Shown here: positions 1 to 5,202 of the stretch, piece after piece
Layout of the letters: each line of letters begins with the position of its first letter
How positions within the stretch are numbered: the stretch's first letter is position 1
Source of the DNA: Anaerolineae bacterium
Lineage (GTDB): Bacteria > Chloroflexota > Anaerolineae > Aggregatilineales > Phototrophicaceae
Direction: 5' to 3'
Length of the DNA: 5,202 bases
Assembly (NCBI GenBank): GCA_014379235.1
Contig: JACMMD010000560.1
Coordinates: 1-5,202, forward strand
Translations under genes and position numbers: made by a program
The notes under the pieces: model-generated
What the model saw: the letters and a program-made list of their open reading frames with translations, nothing else
What the model was told of the DNA's origin: nothing
The model's database searches: none

Positions 1-1945
1 AGCGATATCGCCGAGCTTGCATAGCACTTTCGAGATGGCGTTTAGGTCGCCGCGTTCCTGTGCCAGCGTAAGGCAGGACTGAAAACAGGTCGTCGCCGCT
101 GACATATCGCTCAAGCCTTCATAAGCGATGCCAGCGACGTACAGCATACTTTCGATGGCCAGCGTGTCCCTATCATCGGGAGCGGAATCTGCGAGCAGCG
201 CCAATGCTCGTTCGGCCAGTGTAACCGCCTCACGCATATTGCTCACCTCGACGGCGAGCGTCGCCGCTTGTTGGGCGTAATACATCTCTTTTTCTCGATT
301 GCCCGCAGCGTGCCAGTGTTCCATCAACACCGCTGCCCGCTCTCGATTATCGGGGTAAACCGCCTCAATCGCTTGCGCGGCTTGCTGATGAAGGCGAATC
401 CGTTCGTCGTCGTCGAAGTCGTCGAGCAGCGTTTCGCGCAGCTTGTCATGCGCGAACCGCCAGCGTCCATCTTGCACGTCCAACACTGCGACGTTGCTGC
501 AAGCGATCAACCAGTTTTGGAGCGCTGTGTTCGGCTCGATATGATGCAGCACATCGAGGTCGAGTTCGCGTCCGGCCACTGCTGCCAGCTTCAACAGCGA
601 GTAGGCGCTGTCCGGCACACGGCTTAAGCGCCGCCGGACGATCTGCTGAATGCCGCCCGCGAATACGCGCTCCGGCAGCGTCACCTGACCGACAGCAGCT
701 AGGCTGCCCGCTTCTTCGGCCAGTGCCCGAACGACTTCGACCAGAAAGAAAACGTTGCCTTCGGTTTCGCGGCGCAGTAAATCCAATACGTCGGGCTGAC
801 GTCCGGCCTCGCCAAGCATCGACTCGCTGAGTTCCGCGATGTCGCGCTCGTCAAGCCGTTCGAGCTTCAGCAGATTCATGTCCGCAAGGTCGTCGGGCAA
901 AGTCGGGCGTTCGTCGTCACGGTAGCTGGCGACCAGCAGCAGCGGTAAATCCACAGCAATACGGTTCAACTGTTTGAGCGGTTCGGCGCTTTCGCTGACC
1001 CACTGCAAATCTTCCAAAAACAGCGCGATAGGCAGGCGCTGTCTGCGAAAAAGTTCGGTGATGGTCAGCGCCAAACGCTGCTGCTGCGCCCTGCTGTCGA
1101 GCAGCGGGGCAGCAGTCATGGGACGCGCCAACAAATCGCCAAGATCGGGCACGATCTCGCGCAGGATGCCCGCTTCGAAATCGCTGATGGGTGTGGACAG
1201 CACCAGCCGCCGCACAGGTTCGCGCCACAGGTGATAGGGTAAACCGCCTTCGGCCACTGCCTGACCGCGCAGCACCAACGCGCCATCGACCATCGCCAGC
1301 GTTCGCAGTTCGTCCAATAGGCGTGATTTGCCGACGCCGCTTTCGCCGCCGATCAGCCACGCGCTGCCTTGTCCCTGCCACGTCGCGGCCAGTGCCGTTG
1401 ACAAGCGTCCGAGTTCCGCCGAACGCCCGACAAAACGCGCCGCCTGCAAAAAGCTCTCGCGGGTGGCGGGCGTTTCCTGCGTAATGTGGTCGTCGGTGGT
1501 CGTCCTGATGGCGCGCAAATAGTCGTCAGCGCTGGCGTAGCGTGCATCGGGGTCTTTGGCCAACAGCATCCACAGCGTCAGCGCCAGCGTCGGATCGATG
1601 TCCAACTCGCTCACGTCCGGCAGTTTAGTGATGATCTCGTTGACCAGTTGGTGCATGTTGGTCAAGTCATAGGGGAAAGCGCCGGAGAACAACTCGTAGG
1701 CGATGAGGCCGAGCGCGTATAGGTCGGCAGCTTCGGTGGCCGGTTTGCCAAGCACGACTTCCGGGGCCATGTAAGCCAGCGTTCCGGCGGGGTTTTCGGT
1801 GTCGGTGATAAATTCACGGCCCATCGCCAAACCGAAATCCAGCAGCTTCACCTGACCGTCAGACACCAGCACATTATCCGGCTTGAGGTCACGGTGGATG
1901 ATGCCGCGCCGATGCAGATAAGCCAACGCTTGCGCCATCTGCGCC
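1..1945 (-). repeat. Tandem gene duplication, downstream unit (part visible in both copies)
   Basis: This stretch aligns along its whole length with 3243-5202 at a distance of about 3.24-3.26 kb, close to one gene length. Differences are mostly third-position changes, plus a few whole-codon indels that keep both frames open. Exact tracts include 1427-1458, 1268-1292 and 752-777. It is a coding duplication, not a mobile element: no terminal repeats or transposase are present. Similarity falls towards base 1, in the TPR region. Confidence 0.9.
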
Positions 1946-2316
1946 AGCAGTCTGATCTTGCGCTCAAGCGGCTGGCCCTGCCCCGCCGCGATGATATTTT
2001 CTTTCTCTTGCAGCAGCTCCATCGTGAAATACGGCTGGCGCTCATCGTCAAAGCCGTAGTCCAACACGCTGATGATATGCGGATGTCGCAGCGAGGCCAG
2101 CGTTTGAAACTCGCGGGCGAGGTTGAGACGATAATCGCTGCCTGTGCTTTTGGACGCGAACGTAAGCTGTTCGCCGGGAATGGTGACGCGCTTAAGGGCC
2201 ACTACGGTGCGCGTGAGACGGTCAAAGGCGCGGTAGACTGCGCCCATGCCGCCCGCGCCAAGCTGGTCGATGATTTGATAACGGCTGGCGATCAACTTGG
2301 CTGCTTCCAAACTCAC
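1..2316 (-). CDS. Ser/Thr protein kinase-AAA_16/STAND ATPase-TPR protein, downstream copy (3' end outside window)
   Basis: Open without a stop for 772 codons from a GTG at 2316 to base 1, where it is cut. The GTG is chosen because it overlaps the upstream stop and puts the glycine loop at a normal distance. Kinase about 13-270: glycine loop GAGGMGAVY (20-28), VALK lysine K42, helix-C glutamate probably E69, HRDLKPDN (141-148), DFG (160-162), APE (184-186). This is a complete RD-type kinase with a fairly long K42-E69 stretch. ATPase about 295-530: RFVGR entry (294-298), Walker A GGESGVGKS (323-331), Walker B-like LFLED (432-436), ASYRDDE (463-469), ETEGNVFFL (517-525). Winged-helix-like segment about 545-665 with FAHDKLRE (621-628). 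TPR-like helices begin near 670 and run off the edge; the paralogue suggests about 310 missing residues. Much of the core is identical to the upstream copy, while the TPR part differs far more. Predicted cytoplasmic and translationally coupled to its neighbour; ligand and substrate unknown. Confidence 0.92.
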   Translation of the reverse strand, partial: MSLEAAKLIASRYQIIDQLGAGGMGAVYRAFDRLTRTVVALKRVTIPGEQLTFASKSTGSDYRLNLAREFQTLASLRHPHIISVLDYGFDDERQPYFTMELLQEKENIIAAGQGQPLERKIRLLAQMAQALAYLHRRGIIHRDLKPDNVLVSDGQVKLLDFGLAMGREFITDTENPAGTLAYMAPEVVLGKPATEAADLYALGLIAYELFSGAFPYDLTNMHQLVNEIITKLPDVSELDIDPTLALTLWMLLAKDPDARYASADDYLRAIRTTTDDHITQETPATRESFLQAARFVGRSAELGRLSTALAATWQGQGSAWLIGGESGVGKSRLLDELRTLAMVDGALVLRGQAVAEGGLPYHLWREPVRRLVLSTPISDFEAGILREIVPDLGDLLARPMTAAPLLDSRAQQQRLALTITELFRRQRLPIALFLEDLQWVSESAEPLKQLNRIAVDLPLLLVASYRDDERPTLPDDLADMNLLKLERLDERDIAELSESMLGEAGRQPDVLDLLRRETEGNVFFLVEVVRALAEEAGSLAAVGQVTLPERVFAGGIQQIVRRRLSRVPDSAYSLLKLAAVAGRELDLDVLHHIEPNTALQNWLIACSNVAVLDVQDGRWRFAHDKLRETLLDDFDDDERIRLHQQAAQAIEAVYPDNRERAAVLMEHWHAAGNREKEMYYAQQAATLAVEVSNMREAVTLAERALALLADSAPDDRDTLAIESMLYVAGIAYEGLSDMSAATTCFQSCLTLAQERGDLNAISKVLCKLGDIA
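2313..2316 (-). other. GTGA stop/start overlap coupling the two paralogues
   Basis: Read on the minus strand, the bases are GTGA: GTG starts the downstream kinase and TGA ends the upstream one in another frame. This 4-base arrangement is typical of translational coupling by ribosome re-initiation. The bases just before it (GGAATC) contain only a GGA lying 3 bases from the start, too close for a good Shine-Dalgarno site, which favours coupling over independent initiation. In-frame TTG codons at 2310 and 2295 are possible but less attractive alternatives. The overlap leaves no room for a promoter or terminator between the genes, so an operon is inferred. Confidence 0.75.
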
Positions 2317-5202
2317 GATTCCGTCGCCAAGCTCGCCGCCACTTTGCTAATATCCAGCGAAGCACCGCGCACTCGTGCCGCCTCAAATTCATGGGCTGGC
2401 AGCGCGTTCGCAAGTTCGGCGCGCACGTCAGCCAGCGCTTGCAGCGCATATTCCGGCGCACCCGGTTGATTTTCTAACAGCGCCAGCAGTTCGGCGCTGT
2501 CGCTGTAAGCGCCAACGGCCACATACAGCCGCGCAAAAACACTGATGGCCTCATACCGCATAATGCTATCATTCATGCTCAAGGCGATTCGCAGCGCTTG
2601 AAGTAGGTGATGACGCGCTTGATCGAGATCGTTCACGCGTAGGTACAGCACCGCCGTTTGAATTGCATTATCGGCGACGTTGCGCGGGTTGCCAGTTTCT
2701 TCGGAAAGGCGCGTGCCTTCCTCGTAATAGGCTAACGCTTGCTGCCACTGCTGCCGCTCACGGGCCACATTGCCTAAGCCGCGCATTGAAGCGCACATCA
2801 GAAAAGGGTCGTTGGTTTGTCGGGACAGCATCAGGCATTCTTCATGGGCGGCTGCGGCTGTATCCCAATCATGCTGCTGTTCCGCCGCCCAACCGATCCC
2901 ATAGAGCGAACGCGCTGAACCCGCACGGTTGCCGATGGGACGTGCTATCTGTAGGCTTTCTTCGGCATAGCGCCGGGCCGTCTCAAAATCACCTTGAATG
3001 CCGACGATGATGCTGGCACGGAACAGCGCGCCACCTAAGCGGCGAATGTCTTTTTCGTCTCGCGCCCGTGTAACGCTCTCCTCGATATAGTCCCGTGACA
3101 GCGGCAGGCTTCCCGTATTGGCGGCGATAAAGGCTAAACCGAACAGTGTGTCATCAATGAGGGGTGGGTTGCCCAATGCCCGGAACAGGGCAAGGCTTTC
3201 TTTCAGATAAATTTTCGCTGTTTCATAATCGGTTGGCCGCAGCGCGTGGCCTAATCTGCACAGCGCTCTAGCCACCAAGTATGGATTATCGAGCGCCCGC
3301 GCTAACATCAGGCTCGATTGATAATGGTCATAGGCTAGGGCCGCATTGGCCATCGATTCATGGGCTTCACCGACTAAGTTCAGCATATTGATGCGATCAA
3401 CCTTGAGCGCAGTGTTGTTCGCTTCACCCGTGTTTTCCAGCAAGCGCAGCGCACGTTGGGCTAAGGTGATCGCATCAGGATAATTGTTGAGTTCAGCGGC
3501 CACCGTCGCCGCTTGTTGGGCATAGAACAGTTCTTTGGCGCTGTCGCCCGCTTCGCTCCAGTGTTCCACCAGCAGCGAGGCGCGGGTTAAGTCATCGGGG
3601 TAGGCATGTTCATATGCCAGCGCCACCTGACGATGCAGCGAGGGGCGTTCGTCGACAGTGAGCGCGTTGATAACCGCTTCACGCAGCTTGTCATGCGCGA
3701 AACGCCAGTGTCCATCCTGTACATCCAACACGGCGACGTTGGCGCAGGCGTGCAGCCACGCATCGAGATTGACACGCGGCGCAAGTTCGCGCAGCACGTT
3801 CAAATCAAGCTGGCGTCCGGCGACTGCCACCAGCTTCAACAAGGGATAGGCTTCCTCTGGTACATGGCTGAGACGGCGGTGAACGATCTGCTGAACGCCG
3901 CCCGCGAACACCCGCTCTGGCAGGGAGATAAAGCCGACATTGCTCAGTCCGCCCGCTTCTTCGGCTAAGGCGCGCACGACTTCCACCAGAAAGAAGACGT
4001 TGCCTTCGGTTTCGCGGCGCAGCAGTTCAAGCACTTCCGGCAGTCGTCCGGCCTCGCCAAGCATGGATGCGCTGAGATCAGCGATGCCTTTAGCGTCTAG
4101 TCGTTCCAGCTTCAACACGCGCATTCCCGGTAATTCGTCGGGCAGAGCCGGGCTTTCGTCGTCGCGGTAGCTGCCGACGATCAATAACGGCAGCGTGGAC
4201 GCGGCCCGGTTCAGACGTTTAAGTAGTTCGCCGCTCTCGATGATCCACTGCAAATCCTCAAGAATCAGCACGACGGGCTGGCGCTGGCGGCGAAACAGAT
4301 CAATGACTGTCGAGGCAAGGCGCTGTAACTGCGCCCGACTATCCAGCGGCGCGATACGCGGAATGTCGCGCTCTAACAGGCTGGCGATGTCCGGCACGAT
4401 CTCATTGAGAATGCCCGCTTCAAGATCGCTGACGGGCGTTGTCAGCGCCAGCCGCCGAATCGGGTCGCGCCATAGTTGATAGGGCTGGCCGCCTTCGTCC
4501 ACCGCCTGACCACGCAGCACCAACGCGCCATCGACCAGCGCCAACGTCCGCAGTTCGTCCAATAAGCGCGATTTACCGATACCGCTTTCGCCGCCGATGA
4601 GCCATGTGCTGCCCTGCGGTTGATCTAAGCGTGTCGCGCCGAGCGCCGCCGCCAATCGTCCAAGTTCCGCCGAGCGTCCGACAAAACGCGCCGCCTGCAA
4701 AAAGCTCTCACGGGTGGCCGCCGTTTCATAGTTGACGTGATAATCGGCGGCATCACTTAGAGCGGCTAAAAACTCGTCAGCGCTGCGATAGCGGGCATCG
4801 GGTTCTTTGGCCAGCAGCATCCACAGTGTCAGCGCTAATGCTGGCTCGATGTGCAGGGCATTCATATCCGGCAGTTTGTAAACGATGTCGTTAACCATCG
4901 CTTGCATGGTAGTCACATCATAGGGGAAAGCGCCGGAAAATAACTCGTAGGCGATGATGCCCATCGCGTAAAGATCAGCCGCTTCGCTGGCATGCATACC
5001 GAGCACGACTTCGGGGGCCATATAGGCCAACGTGCCGACGGTATTGTCCGTATTTTCCATGTCGATGTATTCACGGCCCATCGCTAAACCGAAGTCCAGC
5101 ACCTTCACCTGACCATCAGCCACGAGAACGTTATCCGGCTTGATGTCGCGGTGAATGATGCCGCGCCGATGCAGATAGGATAGTGCCTGCGCCATCTGCG
5201 CT
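2313..5202 (-). CDS. Ser/Thr protein kinase-AAA_16/STAND ATPase-TPR protein, upstream copy (5' end outside window)
   Basis: Predicted cytoplasmic signalling kinase; 962 codons are visible before the TGA at 2315-2313. The start lies beyond the right edge: the ATG at 5195 is internal and matches Met127 of the downstream paralogue, so the glycine loop and catalytic lysine are off-window. Counting from that Met: kinase C-lobe 1-147 with HRDIKPDN (15-22), DFG (34-36) and APE (60-62); ATPase about 171-410 with Walker A GGESGIGKS (201-209), Walker B-like VVLILED (308-314) and a GSYRDDE sensor-like motif (341-347); winged-helix-like segment about 425-545 with FAHDKLRE (499-506); TPR repeats about 555-930. 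The end, FEAARVRGASLD, resembles the closing motif of many ATPase-TPR regulators, so the C-terminus looks natural. No membrane segment, DNA-binding or other output domain is visible. All visible catalytic motifs are intact, so phosphotransfer activity is expected. The substrate is unknown. The architecture is PknK-like; orthology to PknK is not claimed. Confidence 0.93.
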   Translation of the reverse strand, partial: AQMAQALSYLHRRGIIHRDIKPDNVLVADGQVKVLDFGLAMGREYIDMENTDNTVGTLAYMAPEVVLGMHASEAADLYAMGIIAYELFSGAFPYDVTTMQAMVNDIVYKLPDMNALHIEPALALTLWMLLAKEPDARYRSADEFLAALSDAADYHVNYETAATRESFLQAARFVGRSAELGRLAAALGATRLDQPQGSTWLIGGESGIGKSRLLDELRTLALVDGALVLRGQAVDEGGQPYQLWRDPIRRLALTTPVSDLEAGILNEIVPDIASLLERDIPRIAPLDSRAQLQRLASTVIDLFRRQRQPVVLILEDLQWIIESGELLKRLNRAASTLPLLIVGSYRDDESPALPDELPGMRVLKLERLDAKGIADLSASMLGEAGRLPEVLELLRRETEGNVFFLVEVVRALAEEAGGLSNVGFISLPERVFAGGVQQIVHRRLSHVPEEAYPLLKLVAVAGRQLDLNVLRELAPRVNLDAWLHACANVAVLDVQDGHWRFAHDKLREAVINALTVDERPSLHRQVALAYEHAYPDDLTRASLLVEHWSEAGDSAKELFYAQQAATVAAELNNYPDAITLAQRALRLLENTGEANNTALKVDRINMLNLVGEAHESMANAALAYDHYQSSLMLARALDNPYLVARALCRLGHALRPTDYETAKIYLKESLALFRALGNPPLIDDTLFGLAFIAANTGSLPLSRDYIEESVTRARDEKDIRRLGGALFRASIIVGIQGDFETARRYAEESLQIARPIGNRAGSARSLYGIGWAAEQQHDWDTAAAAHEECLMLSRQTNDPFLMCASMRGLGNVARERQQWQQALAYYEEGTRLSEETGNPRNVADNAIQTAVLYLRVNDLDQARHHLLQALRIALSMNDSIMRYEAISVFARLYVAVGAYSDSAELLALLENQPGAPEYALQALADVRAELANALPAHEFEAARVRGASLDISKVAASLATES
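2472..3389 (-). repeat. TPR array of about seven or eight 40-residue repeats in the upstream kinase
   Basis: This is a protein-level repeat encoded within the upstream gene. Second-helix cores recur at a near-constant 40 residues (120 bases). Counting from the Met at 5195, they are SSL 627-629, ESL 666-668, ESV 706-708, ESL 746-748, ECL 786-788, EGT 826-828 and QAL 866-868, with a final, more divergent unit near 900. Each core is usually followed by a short turn such as DNP, GNP, GNR, TND or GNP. The 40-residue period is that of MalT/TPR_12-like repeats rather than the classic 34-residue TPR. The DNA repeats are diverged, so recent slippage is not indicated. The expected role is protein-protein or ligand binding. 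Confidence 0.8.
3243..5202 (-). repeat. Tandem gene duplication, upstream unit (part visible in both copies)
   Basis: This is the partner of 1-1945. Tracts identical to the other copy include 4678-4709 (32 bases), 4513-4537 (25 bases) and 3997-4022 (26 bases). The spacing between partners shifts from 3245 to 3251 between the second and first of these tracts, reflecting two extra codons in this copy shortly before Walker A (around DQPQG against GQG). The true unit extends at least to the stop at 2313 and past the right edge. Confidence 0.9.

Noticed and set aside
268..627. Plus-strand open frame of 119 codons, with a similar-looking plus-strand frame at 3606-3968.
   Set aside because: Both lie antisense to the same homologous segment of the two kinase genes (the winged-helix and FAHDKLRE region). 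Their resemblance follows from the duplication of the coding strand, and they show no recognisable protein features of their own.
917..1381. Minus-strand 154-codon frame, Arg/Ala-rich.
   Set aside because: It is out of frame with the well-supported kinase-ATPase gene and overlaps its Walker A and B region. Its composition is typical of a shifted reading of GC-rich coding DNA.
2222..2461. Minus-strand 79-codon frame spanning the junction of the two kinase genes.
   Set aside because: It lies in the third frame and uses neither the upstream stop nor the GTG start. It has no family features, and the GTGA overlap already explains the junction.
1894..2469. Plus-strand 191-codon frame antisense to the junction and the downstream kinase N-lobe.
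   Set aside because: It is fully covered on the other strand by conserved kinase motifs. No domain or credible start context is visible.
5193..5195. ATG at 5195 as the start of the upstream protein (960 residues).
   Set aside because: In-frame codons continue to the window edge and encode AQ, matching LLAQMAQA of the paralogue. Starting here would remove the kinase N-lobe. It is an internal methionine.
1..5202. The long direct repeats as a mobile element or composite transposon.
   Set aside because: The repeats coincide with gene-length coding units and differ mainly at silent positions. No inverted termini, target-site duplications or transposase are visible.

Overview
The window is a fully coding stretch holding two very similar genes in tandem, both on the minus strand, and both cut by the window edges. 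Each encodes a large multidomain signalling protein in the same order: a Hanks-type Ser/Thr protein kinase, an AAA_16/STAND-type ATPase, a winged-helix-like helical segment, and a C-terminal tetratricopeptide (TPR) superhelix. The architecture is like that of mycobacterial PknK and of the kinase-ATPase-TPR proteins that are numerous in Chloroflexota, Cyanobacteria and Myxococcota. The moderately GC-rich, gene-dense DNA and the wording of the conserved segments suggest a filamentous or environmental Chloroflexota (Anaerolineae/Caldilineae-like). That assignment is an inference from style, not from a marker gene.

Layout in transcription order (right to left): the upstream copy runs from beyond the right edge to its stop codon at 2315-2313. 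Its N-terminal kinase lobe (about 125 residues, with the glycine loop and catalytic lysine) lies outside the window, but its C-terminus is complete. The downstream copy begins at a GTG at 2316, overlapping the upstream stop codon in the 4-base GTGA arrangement. It is open for 772 codons to base 1, where it is cut inside its TPR region; by comparison with its neighbour about 310 residues are missing. Between the two copies one sees the whole family: an intact kinase N-terminus in the downstream copy and an intact C-terminus in the upstream one.

The two proteins are mostly identical through the kinase C-lobe, ATPase and winged-helix regions and diverge in the TPR region and in the kinase activation loop. 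This suggests duplicated signalling proteins that keep the same switch mechanism but have drifted in what they bind or sense. The stop/start overlap implies translational coupling and roughly matched synthesis, so they may act together. I see no promoter, terminator, RNA gene, mobile element or CRISPR, and no non-coding stretch of any size.
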